Shown: positions 25,670-34,350, numbered from the stretch's first letter. The stretch is DNA of 48,016 nt from Rikenellaceae bacterium (GCA_900771335.1 CAAGNP010000022.1:1-48016); one strand, 5' to 3'. Made by a program: numbers and translations. Notes: generated from the sequence alone by a model not told the origin.

Positions 25670-26706
25670 ACAAATTCCCTCCTGTATTTATACTCACCCC
25701 TGATTTTCTCAAATGCAGAGCGATCTGAGCGCAACGCGTTGTCCAAATCATAAATCGGGAAGTGCTCCAACAATCTTCCGGCCACCTCATCAGTAGCAAG
25801 ATACCCTCCGTCTGCTCCCCTGAGCTCAATTTGAGGTATCGGGGTATGTTCAGGGACAAAGTCCATCAGCGGCTCTATCCCAAAATGTCGGGCAAAAGCC
25901 TGAACAGACATCGCAGTGCCATTGATCTTCCCTTCAAATGAATAACCTGCGATATGTGGAGTGGCAATATCTGCTGCCGCAATGAGTTCCTGCGAGATGG
26001 CATCGGGCTCACCGTTCCACACATCGAGGATCAGGGCAGCAAGCTCACCCCTTTTTGCCAAAAGGGAAGCGTCGTCCACCACCTCACCTCTGGAGGCGTT
26101 GATAAAGATTGAGCCAGGGGCAATTTTGGAGAAGAAACTACTCTCCGCCATCCCTCGGGTGGTCGAATCAAGAGGGACATGCATTGTAACAATATCCGAA
26201 TGTTCAAGGAGATAATCCAATGTGCAATAGATACTTTTATCCTCAGCAACTGACTCCTTCGGCGGGTCATTGCGAAGCACTTTGAACCCCAGATGTTCAC
26301 CAAGTGCGGCCACCTTACCTCCGGTATTCCCCACTCCGATCACTCCCAGGGTCTTTCCCCGAAGGTCAATCCCCTTTTTCGCTGCTGCTGCAAAGAGAGC
26401 GGTATGGACATATTGCATCACCCCGCCCGAATTGCACCCCGGTGCACTCGAGAATGCAATATTGCGTGAGGCAAGATATTTCTGGTCAACATGATCTGTC
26501 CCAATAGTGGCAGTGGTGATGAATTTCACCTGCCCCCCCTCAAGAAGGGAGCTGTCGCAACGGGTACGGGTCCTGACAAAAAGGGCATCTGCCCCCTTTA
26601 CCGCCGCAGCGTCAATACTCTTCCCCTTCATATATTCCACCTGAGCATATGGCTCCAGAACACCTTGAAGGTAAGGGATATCTATATCGGCAACTACCTT
26701 TATCAT
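25660..26706 (-). CDS. pdxB: Erythronate-4-phosphate dehydrogenase
   Basis: NAD-dependent oxidation of 4-phosphoerythronate to 2-oxo-3-hydroxy-4-phosphobutanoate, second step of the DXP-dependent pyridoxal phosphate route; cytosolic. The 348-residue protein has the D-2-hydroxyacid dehydrogenase fold. It includes VKFITTATIGTDHVD, APGCNSGGVMQYV, the GVIGVGNTGGKVA dinucleotide motif, INASRGEVVDD with the catalytic Arg, and TPHIAGYSFEGK with the catalytic His; HIAGYSFEGK is the PdxB-specific form. The C-terminal DUF3410-like dimerisation region is present but short. It overlaps DUF721 by four bases and DUF3108 by ten. Confidence 0.93.
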   Translation of the reverse strand: MIKVVADIDIPYLQGVLEPYAQVEYMKGKSIDAAAVKGADALFVRTRTRCDSSLLEGGQVKFITTATIGTDHVDQKYLASRNIAFSSAPGCNSGGVMQYVHTALFAAAAKKGIDLRGKTLGVIGVGNTGGKVAALGEHLGFKVLRNDPPKESVAEDKSIYCTLDYLLEHSDIVTMHVPLDSTTRGMAESSFFSKIAPGSIFINASRGEVVDDASLLAKRGELAALILDVWNGEPDAISQELIAAADIATPHIAGYSFEGKINGTAMSVQAFARHFGIEPLMDFVPEHTPIPQIELRGADGGYLATDEVAGRLLEHFPIYDLDNALRSDRSAFEKIRGEYKYRREFVWR

Positions 26707-26999
26707 CGTATTACCACTTTTGCTATCAAATCCTCTTTAAGCTCCTCATTCAGCCTCTTCTTTATCACCTCAGACTGGAAATAGAGCTGGTTTGCAAGGG
26801 GGGATGAGGTCATTGTACAGAAAAGTATCCTGTCCTTTTCGCGGTAGAACTTTTTGGCTGTGGCTCTGGCTATACGGAGCCCCACCACATCGTCCCAGGC
26901 CTGATATATCCTGACACGTTTGAGCTCACCATCGAGGCCAAGCCTCCTGGTAAAGACCGCCACCAGTTCATCTATCGCTATCGGATCTACCCTTTTCAT
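26703..26999 (-). CDS. DUF721 (DciA-like) protein
   Basis: 98-residue cytosolic protein of the DUF721 family. DciA members of this family load the replicative helicase in bacteria lacking DnaC. Visible features are WDDVVGLRIARATAKKFY, the family core near 30-48, and the strand-rich DRILFCTMTSSPLANQLYFQ near 50-70. The size is typical of Bacteroidota members, with no extra C-terminal disordered region. ATG overlaps the recF stop by four bases (ATGA), a conserved recF-DUF721 pairing that supports a DNA-replication role. Confidence 0.88.
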   Translation of the reverse strand: MKRVDPIAIDELVAVFTRRLGLDGELKRVRIYQAWDDVVGLRIARATAKKFYREKDRILFCTMTSSPLANQLYFQSEVIKKRLNEELKEDLIAKVVIR

Positions 27000-28093
27000 T
27001 TAATCTCAGAAAATACCCCTTTGGTTACTGTAAAAAATTTGCTTTCACTGTCGAGTTTCCTCACAAGATCCGACACTCTGACCTTATTGCTGTCGGTCAC
27101 AAAAAGCTGGCCAAACCCCTCTTTTGAGACCATATTTATCAATTGCTCCACCCTCCTCATATCGAGCTTGTCAAACACATCATCCAGAAGGAGGATCGGA
27201 GAGAAACCATACCTCTGGCGCATCATGGTAAGCTGCGCAAGCTTTAAAGCTATAAGGAAGGTCTTCTGCTGCCCCTGAGACGAGCATTTCTTGATGGGAT
27301 AACCGTTCATATTGAAATCATAATCGTCTCTCTGGATACCTACAGAGGTATATTTCAAAATCACATCCCTCTGATATGAAGCATCCAGAAGTTCACCCAT
27401 TGTCCCTTTTTTAAGATCAGAAGAGTACTCGAGTGAGACAGACTCCTTACCATCTGAAAGCATAGAATAAAAACGGGTGGTCATACCCTCCAGTTCCCGG
27501 GCCAGTTCACCCCTCTTTCTGAATATGTAATCACCATCTCTCTGCAGCTGCGCCGAGAACGCCTCAAGGAGAATTTTGGATGGTGCCACATCGCTTTTCA
27601 AAAGTTTGTTCCTCTGGGCCAGAACCCTGTTATACGACTGCATAGCCCTGAGATATTGGGGGTCTGTCTGAGAGAGGACCACATTCATGAAGCGCCTCCT
27701 CTCCTCTCCCGAATCGTGAATCAGAGAGGTATCAGAAGGTGAAATGACCACTATCGGAATGTAGCCGATATGCTCAGAGATACGGGGGTAGTTCTTATCA
27801 TTTTTCTTCACCAATTTCTCCCCTGTATTCCTGACAGATATAGCTATTTTGTCCTCATACCCATCCTTCTCATACACTCCGCAGAGAGTAGCTTCTGAAG
27901 CACCATAACTATATGTAAATCTGTCTGATGACTGCAGAAAACTCTTGGTCATGGAGAGGTAGTGGATAGCATCGAGAAGATTGGTTTTCCCCTCACCGTT
28001 ATCCCCGCAGATACAGTTGATACGATCCGAAAAAGTCAGATCCGCAGAGGCGATGTTCTTAAAATTTGAAAGTATGAGGCGTTTAATATACAT
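26996..28093 (-). CDS. recF: DNA replication/repair protein RecF
   Basis: SMC-like ATPase that binds single-strand gaps and helps load RecA through RecOR. The 365-residue protein has Walker A GDNGEGKTNLLDA (about 30-37), the IPIVVISPSDTSLI region, the CSSQGQQKTFLIALK signature and the Walker B LLLDDVFDKLD with the D-loop near 310. First gene of the recF-DUF721-pdxB-DUF3108 cluster. A seven-of-eight TATCTTCG box lies 18 bases before the ATG on the minus strand. There are no dnaA or gyrB genes nearby, so this is not the classical origin-linked arrangement. Confidence 0.96.
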   Translation of the reverse strand: MYIKRLILSNFKNIASADLTFSDRINCICGDNGEGKTNLLDAIHYLSMTKSFLQSSDRFTYSYGASEATLCGVYEKDGYEDKIAISVRNTGEKLVKKNDKNYPRISEHIGYIPIVVISPSDTSLIHDSGEERRRFMNVVLSQTDPQYLRAMQSYNRVLAQRNKLLKSDVAPSKILLEAFSAQLQRDGDYIFRKRGELARELEGMTTRFYSMLSDGKESVSLEYSSDLKKGTMGELLDASYQRDVILKYTSVGIQRDDYDFNMNGYPIKKCSSQGQQKTFLIALKLAQLTMMRQRYGFSPILLLDDVFDKLDMRRVEQLINMVSKEGFGQLFVTDSNKVRVSDLVRKLDSESKFFTVTKGVFSEIK

Positions 28094-28111
28094 TTTGTCC
28101 CAATTTGAGTG

Positions 28112-28119
28112 CGAAGATA
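28112..28119 (-). promoter_or_regulatory. Possible -7 box of recF (TATCTTCG)
   Basis: Minus strand TATCTTCG matches TAnnTTTG at seven of eight positions and lies 18 bases before the recF ATG. No convincing -33 element. Placed in the divergent intergenic region with the TPR-protein promoter. Confidence 0.35.
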
Positions 28120-28199
28120 CTAAGAATAGCTGTTAATTGTCGAAAGAATTGTTAATAAAATTCTTTATTTATTATTAGGTTAGTTCGGTCGGATTTTCG

Positions 28200-28207
28200 T
28201 ATATTTG
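28200..28207 (+). promoter_or_regulatory. Putative -7 box for the decarboxylase operon (TATATTTG)
   Basis: TATATTTG matches TAnnTTTG exactly, 40 bases before the ATG at 28248. The genes downstream run with gaps of 2-30 bases to the terminator at 34317, so this could drive a seven-gene transcript. Confidence 0.5.
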
Positions 28208-28247
28208 CGTGATTTATTTTTGGCAAATAATATTAAAATCTATAACA

Positions 28248-28925
28248 ATGGCACAACAATCTAAAAACCAGAACATTGAAACAGCCCCAAATGTAGGAGA
28301 AGCAGTTTCTAAAGCTGAACTTTTCTTCAAAGAGAATGGCAAAAAATTATCAGTTGCAGCTATCGCTGTAGCTGCTGTAGCGTTGATTATTATCGCAGTT
28401 TCACAATTTTATGTAAAACCTCTAAAAGCTGAAGCAGCCAACCAGACCTTCACAGCTGAGCAATATTTCCGTGCAAGCGAATACGAAAAAGCACTTAACG
28501 GTGACGGAAATGCCCTTGGTTTTGCACAGATCGTAGACGAGTACGGCAGCAAAGCCGGTGCAGCTGTTTACCTATATGCCGGTGTTTGCGAGATCCAGCT
28601 TGGCAACGCTGACAACGCTATCTCATATTTGAAAAAATACAATGGCAAAGACGAAATCCTTGCTGCACGCGCTATCTGCTGCTTGGGTGATGCCTACGCT
28701 ATGAAAGAGGATTACAAATCTGCCCTTTCACAATATGTAAAAGCTGCTGACTACTCAGACAACGCTTACGCTGCAGGTTACCTGCTTAAAGCCGGTCTTA
28801 TGGCAGAGGAGCTTGGAGACAACGCTAAAGCACTTTCATTGTATGAGAGAATCAAAAAAGAGTATCCTCAAACATTGGAGGGTTACGAAATCGAGAAATA
28901 CATCAACAGAATCGAAGTAAAATAA
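28248..28925 (+). CDS. Membrane-anchored tetratricopeptide protein (YfgM-like)
   Basis: 225-residue protein starting at the ATG at 28248 (MAQQSKNQ). A hydrophilic N-terminus is followed by one membrane segment at about 35-57 (LSVAAIAVAAVALIIIAVSQ), then TPR-like helical pairs (about 75-215) such as AGAAVYLYAGVCEIQLGNADNAI and GDAYAMKEDYKSALSQYVKAA. The topology, a short cytosolic tail, one helix and periplasmic TPRs, matches YfgM/YtxH-like proteins that work near SecYEG and periplasmic chaperones, but no specific partner can be read here. It is probably the first gene of the decarboxylase transcript (25 bases before yebC). Confidence 0.82.
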   Translation: MAQQSKNQNIETAPNVGEAVSKAELFFKENGKKLSVAAIAVAAVALIIIAVSQFYVKPLKAEAANQTFTAEQYFRASEYEKALNGDGNALGFAQIVDEYGSKAGAAVYLYAGVCEIQLGNADNAISYLKKYNGKDEILAARAICCLGDAYAMKEDYKSALSQYVKAADYSDNAYAAGYLLKAGLMAEELGDNAKALSLYERIKKEYPQTLEGYEIEKYINRIEVK

Positions 28926-28950
28926 TCTAAACAGAACTATAATTTAAGGT

Positions 28951-29700
28951 ATGGGAAGAGCATTTGAGTTCAGAAAAGAGCGTAAATTCAAACGCTGGGG
29001 CAACATGGCCCGCGTCTTTACCAGAATTGGAAAAGAGATCACTATTGCTGCTAAAGCAGGCGGACCGGATCCAGCAAACAACCCTCGTCTTAGAACACTT
29101 ATTCAGAACGCCCGTTCTGAAAATATGCCTAAAGAGAACATCGATAGAGCTATCAAGAGAGCTGTAGAGAAAGACCAAAGCGACTACAAGGAGTTGGTAT
29201 ACGAAGGTTACGGTCCTCACGGTATCGCTATCCTAGTGGAGACAGCTACAGACAACAACAATAGAACAGTAGCAAACATCAGAAGCTACTTCACCAAATT
29301 CGGTGGCGCACTTGGCACACAAGGTAGCGTAGAGTTCATGTTCGACCACAAATCGGTATTCAAAGTAAAAGGTGACAAACCTGTAGACCTTGAAGAACTT
29401 GAATTGGAACTTATCGACTTGAACGTGGATGATGTTTACATGGATGAAGAGGAGAAACAAGACGGCACTATCGTAAAACAGATTGTTATCTATGGTGCGT
29501 TCGAATCTTACGGTGCTATCCAGAAATATCTTGAGGAGAATGGCTTTGAGCTAATCTCAGGTGGTTTCGAAAGAATCCCTAACGTTCCTCTAAAATCTCT
29601 TAGCGGAGAGCAAAAAGAGGCTGTTGAGAAACTTCTCAACAAAATCGAAGAGGACGAAGATGTACAGAATGTATATCACACTATGTCAATGGCAGAATAA
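28951..29700 (+). CDS. YebC/PmpR family protein
   Basis: 249-residue YebC-type protein. It has the family N-terminus MGRAFEFRKERKFKRWGNMARVF, the IGKEITIAAKAGGPDPANNPRLR block, NARSENMPKENIDRAIKRA, and YEGYGPHGIAILVETATDNNNRTV. Members are described either as DNA-binding regulators or, more recently, as translation factors relieving stalls at proline runs. Bacteroidota members of this type have FRKERK instead of the proteobacterial WANIKHRK. The acidic C-terminus is normal. It sits between the TPR gene and mce; whether it regulates this operon is not shown. Confidence 0.93.
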   Translation: MGRAFEFRKERKFKRWGNMARVFTRIGKEITIAAKAGGPDPANNPRLRTLIQNARSENMPKENIDRAIKRAVEKDQSDYKELVYEGYGPHGIAILVETATDNNNRTVANIRSYFTKFGGALGTQGSVEFMFDHKSVFKVKGDKPVDLEELELELIDLNVDDVYMDEEEKQDGTIVKQIVIYGAFESYGAIQKYLEENGFELISGGFERIPNVPLKSLSGEQKEAVEKLLNKIEEDEDVQNVYHTMSMAE

Positions 29701-29730
29701 TAAACAACAACTTAATTAACATACAGCATT

Positions 29731-30150
29731 ATGAACTTATCGCACATCGAACACATTGGAATCGCTGTCAAATCTATCGACGAAGCTCTTCCATATTATG
29801 AAAACGTTCTTGGCCTAAAATGCTACGCTATCGAAGAAGTAGCTGACCAAAAAGTTAAAACCGCTTTCTTGAAAATCGGTCAAACCAAAATTGAGCTTTT
29901 GGAAAGCACATCTCCTGACGGAACTATCGCTAGCTTTATCGAGAAAAGAGGTGAGGGTATCCACCACATCGCATTCTCAGTAGCTGACGGTGTTCAGAAT
30001 GCACTTGTAGAACTTGAGGGCAAAGGTGTTAAACTTATCGACAAAGCTCCACGTAAAGGTGCTGAAGGTCTTAACATCGCATTCCTTCATCCAAAATCAA
30101 CTGTAGGTGTTCTTACTGAACTTTGTGAAAACCCTAACGAAACCAAATAA
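29731..30150 (+). CDS. mce: Methylmalonyl-CoA epimerase
   Basis: Interconverts (R)- and (S)-methylmalonyl-CoA, connecting the mutase product to the (S)-specific decarboxylase. The 139-residue vicinal-oxygen-chelate protein has HIEHIGIAVKSIDEALPYYENVLGL, the metal-binding His and Glu positions (HIEHIG, IELLEST, GIHHIAFSV, and a Glu in VLTELCE), and the usual length. It is 24 bases upstream of the carboxyltransferase subunit gene, the standard arrangement in propionate-forming Bacteroidales. Methylmalonyl-CoA mutase is not in the window. Confidence 0.95.
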   Translation: MNLSHIEHIGIAVKSIDEALPYYENVLGLKCYAIEEVADQKVKTAFLKIGQTKIELLESTSPDGTIASFIEKRGEGIHHIAFSVADGVQNALVELEGKGVKLIDKAPRKGAEGLNIAFLHPKSTVGVLTELCENPNETK

Positions 30151-30174
30151 AACAACAATATAAAATCAGATACT

Positions 30175-31737
30175 ATGAGCAAACAACTTGAACAAGTTAA
30201 AGCGCTGATTGAACTTCGTGAAAAGGCTCGCCTTGGTGGTGGTCAAAAAAGAATCGACTCTCAGCACGAAAAAGGTAAATTCACAGCTCGCGAAAGAATC
30301 CAGATGCTCCTTGACGAAGGCAGCTTCGAGGAATTCGATATGTTCGTGACTCACCGTTGTACTAACTTCGGAATGGAGAAAACTACATTCCTTGGTGATG
30401 GTGTTGTAACAGGTTACGGTACAGTAGAGGGCAGATTGGTTTACGTATTTGCACAGGATTTCACCGTATTCGGCGGTTCTCTTTCTGAGACCCTTGCAAT
30501 GAAGATCTGTAAAGTAATGGATCAAGCCATGAAGATGGGTGCACCTATCATCGGTCTTAATGACTCTGGTGGAGCACGTATTCAGGAGGGTGTTAACGCA
30601 CTTGCAGGTTATGCTGAAATCTTCGAAAGAAATATCCTTGCATCTGGTGTTGTTCCTCAGATTTCTGCTATCCTTGGTCCTTGTGCAGGTGGTGCTGTAT
30701 ATTCTCCAGCCCTTACTGACTTCAACATCATGACCAAAGGTACCAGCTACATGTTCCTTACAGGTCCTGCTGTAGTACAACAGGTACTTGGTGAGAAAGT
30801 TACCCAGGAACAACTTGGTGGCGCTTCTGTTCACGCTTCAAAATCTGGTGTTGCTCACTTCGCTTGCGATACAGAGGAAGAGGCTATTGCAGCTATCCGC
30901 AAACTTCTCAGCTTCATCCCTCAGAACAATATGGAAGAGGCTCCTGTGGTTCCTACAGAGGATCCTATCGACCGTCTTGAGGACAGACTTAACGAGATTA
31001 TCCCTGACAGCCCTAACGCTCCATACGATATGTATGAAGTTATCGGCGGTATCGTGGACGATGGCGAATTCTTTGAGGTTCACAAAGACTACGCTCGTAA
31101 CATCATCGTAGGTTTCGCTCACATGGGTGGTACTTCAGTGGGTATCGTTGCTAACCAGCCTAAGGTTCTTGCAGGTGTTCTTGACATCAACTCATCAAGA
31201 AAAGCTGCACGTTTCGTACGTTTCTGCGACGCATTCAACATCCCTCTTGTTACCCTTGTAGACGTACCTGGCTTCCTTCCTGGTACTCAACAGGAGTATG
31301 GTGGAATCATCCTTCACGGTGCTAAACTTCTTTACGCTTACGGTGAGGCAACTGTTCCAAAGATCACTGTTACCCTTCGTAAATCATACGGTGGTTCACA
31401 CATCGTAATGAGCTGTAAACAGCTTCGTGGTGACATCAACTACGCTTGGCCTACTGCAAACATCGCAGTTATGGGTGCTGAGGGTGCTGTGGCTGTACTT
31501 TATGCTAAAGATATCAAAGCTGAAGAGGATCCTGCAAAACAAAATGAGATCGCTGAAGCTAAGAAGAAAGAGTACAACGACTTGTTCTGTAACCCTTACA
31601 AAGCAGCAAGCTACGGTTATATCGACGATGTTATCGAACCTCGTAACACCCGTTTCCGCATAATCCGTGCATTGGAGCAACTTGCTACCAAGAAACTTAC
31701 CAACCCTGCTAAGAAACACGATAACCTACCTCTATAA
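30175..31737 (+). CDS. mmdA: Methylmalonyl-CoA decarboxylase alpha (carboxyltransferase) subunit
   Basis: Transfers the carboxyl of (S)-methylmalonyl-CoA to biotin on the gamma subunit, giving propionyl-CoA. 520 residues, two crotonase-fold halves. The N-terminal half has MGAPIIGLNDSGGARIQEGV and LGPCAGGAVYSPALTDF, with oxyanion-forming Gly pairs. The C-terminal half has VDVPGFLPGTQQEYGGIILHGAK and TLRKSYGGSHIVMSCK. This size and the neighbouring mce, biotin carrier and beta membrane subunits identify it as a Na+-pump decarboxylase subunit rather than propionyl-CoA carboxylase; no biotin carboxylase gene is adjacent. Codon use is GGT/GCT/CTT-rich like the rest of this operon, suggesting high expression. 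Confidence 0.95.
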   Translation: MSKQLEQVKALIELREKARLGGGQKRIDSQHEKGKFTARERIQMLLDEGSFEEFDMFVTHRCTNFGMEKTTFLGDGVVTGYGTVEGRLVYVFAQDFTVFGGSLSETLAMKICKVMDQAMKMGAPIIGLNDSGGARIQEGVNALAGYAEIFERNILASGVVPQISAILGPCAGGAVYSPALTDFNIMTKGTSYMFLTGPAVVQQVLGEKVTQEQLGGASVHASKSGVAHFACDTEEEAIAAIRKLLSFIPQNNMEEAPVVPTEDPIDRLEDRLNEIIPDSPNAPYDMYEVIGGIVDDGEFFEVHKDYARNIIVGFAHMGGTSVGIVANQPKVLAGVLDINSSRKAARFVRFCDAFNIPLVTLVDVPGFLPGTQQEYGGIILHGAKLLYAYGEATVPKITVTLRKSYGGSHIVMSCKQLRGDINYAWPTANIAVMGAEGAVAVLYAKDIKAEEDPAKQNEIAEAKKKEYNDLFCNPYKAASYGYIDDVIEPRNTRFRIIRALEQLATKKLTNPAKKHDNLPL

Positions 31738-31751
31738 TAAATTAGACTATA

Positions 31752-32672
31752 ATGAAAAATTTAAGATACATATTGGTGTTGTGTTCTATCGTGTTGTCAC
31801 TGTCTCTTAGTGCACAGCAGCAGAGTGCGATGCGCATCAATGAATATCTTGTGGTGAATACCACAGATTTTCAGGATGACTTCGGCCAACAAAATGCCTG
31901 GATAGAACTTTTCAACACATCTTATGGCACAGTGGACATTGGAGGATGTTATCTTTCAAATGACCCTGCCAACCTTAAAAAATACACTATTCCACGTGGT
32001 GATGTTCTTACTAAGATCAAACCACGTCAGCATGTACTTTTCTGGGCGGACAATCAGCCATTCCGTGGCACATTCCACGCAAACTTCACACTTGCAGAAA
32101 GCGACACTATCTACTTCGTTAGTAGTGACGGACGTACCATTATCGATAAGATCTTTGTAAACAAAGAGCTTGCAGAGAACGTTACTTTCGGTCGTACTGA
32201 GGACGGTATCGGTTCTAACTGCGGTTGCGGTGAAGGTTGGCAAGTGATGGAGAGAACATCTCCAAGCACAAACAACGCAGGTGTAGATGCAGAGAGCAAA
32301 TCTGACCGTATGTACAGAGTTGACCCTTACGGATGGATCATGACCATCACAGCAATGGGTGTAGTATTCGCAGCTCTTATCATCCTTGCTATCATCTTTA
32401 CCTATATCGGTAAACTTAGCGTCAAGAGAGGTCAGGACAAAGCTACCAAAGCTGCTGAAGACAAAGGTGAGGCTGCCCCTGTTGCTAAAGCAGAAGACTA
32501 CTCAGCAGAGGCATTTGCAGCCATTTCTGTGGCTTTGCACTTGTATATCGAAGAGAATGAAGCCCACGATGAAGAGAGCTTCACTATCACTCTACAGAAC
32601 GAGACACGCAAATACTCTCCATGGAGCTCTAAGATCTATGGTCTAAGACAGACTCCACAGCTTAAAAAATAA
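31752..32672 (+). CDS. Lamin-tail domain fused to OadG-type delta subunit
   Basis: 306-residue protein. The signal peptide is MKNLRYILVLCSIVLSLSLSAQ. Residues ~25-178 form a lamin-tail-like Ig domain: INEYLVVNTTDFQDDFGQQNAWIELFN, GTVDIGGCYLSNDPAN, HVLFWADNQPF, and a SNCGCGEGWQ pair of Cys. One membrane helix follows (about 196-220), and then an OadG-like cytosolic tail with a charged linker ending NETRKYSPWSSKIYGLRQ. Classical OadG/MmdD delta subunits are under 130 residues and have only the membrane helix and tail. The outer domain would lie in the periplasm. Gap of 14 bases from mmdA and 21 to the biotin carrier. The delta role rests on position and topology. Confidence 0.8.
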   Translation: MKNLRYILVLCSIVLSLSLSAQQQSAMRINEYLVVNTTDFQDDFGQQNAWIELFNTSYGTVDIGGCYLSNDPANLKKYTIPRGDVLTKIKPRQHVLFWADNQPFRGTFHANFTLAESDTIYFVSSDGRTIIDKIFVNKELAENVTFGRTEDGIGSNCGCGEGWQVMERTSPSTNNAGVDAESKSDRMYRVDPYGWIMTITAMGVVFAALIILAIIFTYIGKLSVKRGQDKATKAAEDKGEAAPVAKAEDYSAEAFAAISVALHLYIEENEAHDEESFTITLQNETRKYSPWSSKIYGLRQTPQLKK

Positions 32673-32693
32673 TCACTTGTAAAATAGAAAGCA

Positions 32694-33149
32694 ATGAAAG
32701 AATATAATCTTAAAATCAATGGTAACGATTATAAAGTTGCCATCAATGAGGTGGAAGAATCTGTCGCTAAAGTTGAAGTAAACGGCACCCCTTTCACTGT
32801 AGAATTCGAACAACCAGTAGCTAAACCAAAAGCTATCAAAGTGGTTAAACCTACCGTATCTGCAGCTCCTGCAGTTACCCCTGCAGCCGGCAGACCATCT
32901 GCAGCTACTAACGCAGCTCCTGCTGCTTCAGCCGGTGGTACAGAGGTTACCTCACCACTTCCAGGTGTTATCCTTGATATTCTTGTAAAAGAGGGTGACG
33001 CTGTTAAACAAGGTCAGACCGTAATGATGCTTGAGGCTATGAAGATGGAAAATGCCATCGAGGCTCCAGCTGACGGTGTTGTTAAATCAATTAATGCAAG
33101 AAAAGGTGACTCAGTACTTGAGGGTGCTGTGCTTGCTATCCTAGGCTAA
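32694..33149 (+). CDS. mmdC: Biotin carboxyl carrier (gamma) subunit of methylmalonyl-CoA decarboxylase
   Basis: 151-residue carrier. The N-terminal 45 residues form a small strand-rich domain; an Ala/Pro/Thr-rich flexible linker (about 50-82) follows; the biotinyl domain runs 83-151 with EAMKMEN (Lys117 biotinylated), PLPGVILDILVKEGDAVKQGQ and the closing strand GAVLAILG. It carries carboxybiotin from MmdA to the membrane beta subunit. It ends two bases before the beta gene. A biotin-protein ligase would be needed but is not in the window. Confidence 0.95.
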   Translation: MKEYNLKINGNDYKVAINEVEESVAKVEVNGTPFTVEFEQPVAKPKAIKVVKPTVSAAPAVTPAAGRPSAATNAAPAASAGGTEVTSPLPGVILDILVKEGDAVKQGQTVMMLEAMKMENAIEAPADGVVKSINARKGDSVLEGAVLAILG

Positions 33150-33151
33150 TT

Positions 33152-34294
33152 ATGGAAAATATCTTAGATAATCTAGTACAGTTCTGGCAGTTTACAGGCT
33201 TTGCAAACTGCAACTTCCAGTATTTGATTATGATCCTTATCGGACTCGTATTCATTTACTTGGGTATTAAAAAAGAGTGGGAGCCCCTACTCCTTGTACC
33301 TATCGGATTCGGTATCATTATCGGTAACATTCCTTTGTTCCCGGGTCTGCAGGTAGGTATCTACGAAGAAGGTTCAGTAATGAACATTCTTTATCAAGGT
33401 GTCCAAAGAGGTTTCTATCCACCACTTATCTTCTTGGGTATCGGTGCGATGACAGACTTCTCTGCATTGATCTCTAACCCAAAACTTCTTCTGATCGGTG
33501 CTGCAGCACAGTTCGGTATCTTCGGTGCATACGCTATCGCTCTTGCTCTTGGATTTACCCCTGCTGAAGCCGGTGCTATCGGTATCATCGGTGGTGCTGA
33601 CGGTCCTACAGCTATCTTCCTATCTTCTAGACTTGCTCCAGATTTGATGGGTGCTATCGCTGTATCAGCTTACTCTTATATGGCATTGGTACCAGTTATC
33701 CAGCCACCTATCATGAAACTTCTTACCACTCAGAAAGAGAGACTTATCAAGATGAAAGCTCCTCGCGCAGTGTCACAGACAGAGAAAATCATTTTCCCTA
33801 TCCTTGGCTTCCTTATGACAGCATTCATCGTACCTTCAGGTCTTCCACTTCTTGGTATGTTGTTCTTCGGTAACCTTCTAAAAGAATCAGGCGTGACCAA
33901 ACGTCTTGCTGAGACTGCCCGTGGACCACTTATCGACATCGTTACTATCCTTATCGGTGTGACTGTAGGTTGCTCTACTCAGGCTGACCAGTTCTTGAGA
34001 GGTTCTTCAATCAAGATCTTCGCTCTTGGTGCATTGTCATTCATCATCGCTACCACTTTCGGAGTTCTATTCGTGAAGTTCTTCAATCTGTTCCTTAAAG
34101 AGGGTAACAAGATCAATCCACTTATCGGCAACTCAGGTGTATCTGCTGTTCCAGACGCAGCACGTGTTTCTAACCACGTAGGTTTGGAATACGACAAGAC
34201 CAACTACCTACTTATGCACGCTATGGGTCCTAACGTAGCTGGTGTAATCGGTAGTGCTGTAGCAGCCGGTATCCTTCTTGGTTTCTTGGCTTAA
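33152..34294 (+). CDS. mmdB: Na+-transporting decarboxylase beta subunit
   Basis: 380-residue multispanning membrane protein that decarboxylates carboxybiotin and exports Na+. It contains GIIGGADGPTAIFLSSRLAP, the hallmark with the essential Asp (D150), SAYSYMALVPVIQPPIMKLLT with the Tyr/Ser-type Na+ site, and a C-terminal GNSGVSAVPDAARVSNHVG and HAMGPNVAGVIGSAVAAGI. The length matches OadB/MmdB/GcdB, which share the motif. The MMD assignment comes from mce and mmdA beside it. Last gene of the operon, followed by an intrinsic terminator at 34317. Alternative: oxaloacetate decarboxylase beta subunit, less likely because mmdA lacks a biotinyl or OadA C-terminal region. Confidence 0.94.
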   Translation: MENILDNLVQFWQFTGFANCNFQYLIMILIGLVFIYLGIKKEWEPLLLVPIGFGIIIGNIPLFPGLQVGIYEEGSVMNILYQGVQRGFYPPLIFLGIGAMTDFSALISNPKLLLIGAAAQFGIFGAYAIALALGFTPAEAGAIGIIGGADGPTAIFLSSRLAPDLMGAIAVSAYSYMALVPVIQPPIMKLLTTQKERLIKMKAPRAVSQTEKIIFPILGFLMTAFIVPSGLPLLGMLFFGNLLKESGVTKRLAETARGPLIDIVTILIGVTVGCSTQADQFLRGSSIKIFALGALSFIIATTFGVLFVKFFNLFLKEGNKINPLIGNSGVSAVPDAARVSNHVGLEYDKTNYLLMHAMGPNVAGVIGSAVAAGILLGFLA

Positions 34295-34316
34295 TACTAT
34301 TTAACCAAATACATTC

Positions 34317-34350
34317 AAAAGGGTGACTAAGCACTTTGGTCACCCTTTTT
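34317..34350 (+). terminator. Intrinsic terminator after the decarboxylase operon
   Basis: AAAAGGGTGAC (34317-34327) pairs with GTCACCCTTTT (34339-34349) over 11 bases around an 11-base loop, and the last T run continues to 34350. It stands between mmdB and metH, so metH probably has its own start site in the following 17 bases or in read-through RNA. No cobalamin riboswitch is seen in the 72-base gap. Confidence 0.88.

Noticed and set aside
28094..28247. Replication origin near recF
   Set aside because: No DnaA boxes (TTATCCACA-like) and no dnaA, dnaN or gyrB nearby; the region is only a divergent promoter with an AT-rich inverted repeat.
30166..30834. Long minus-strand frame opposite mmdA (222 codons)
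   Set aside because: It lies wholly over mmdA, has Cys/Thr-rich shadow composition and no domain; many such frames arise opposite codon-biased genes.
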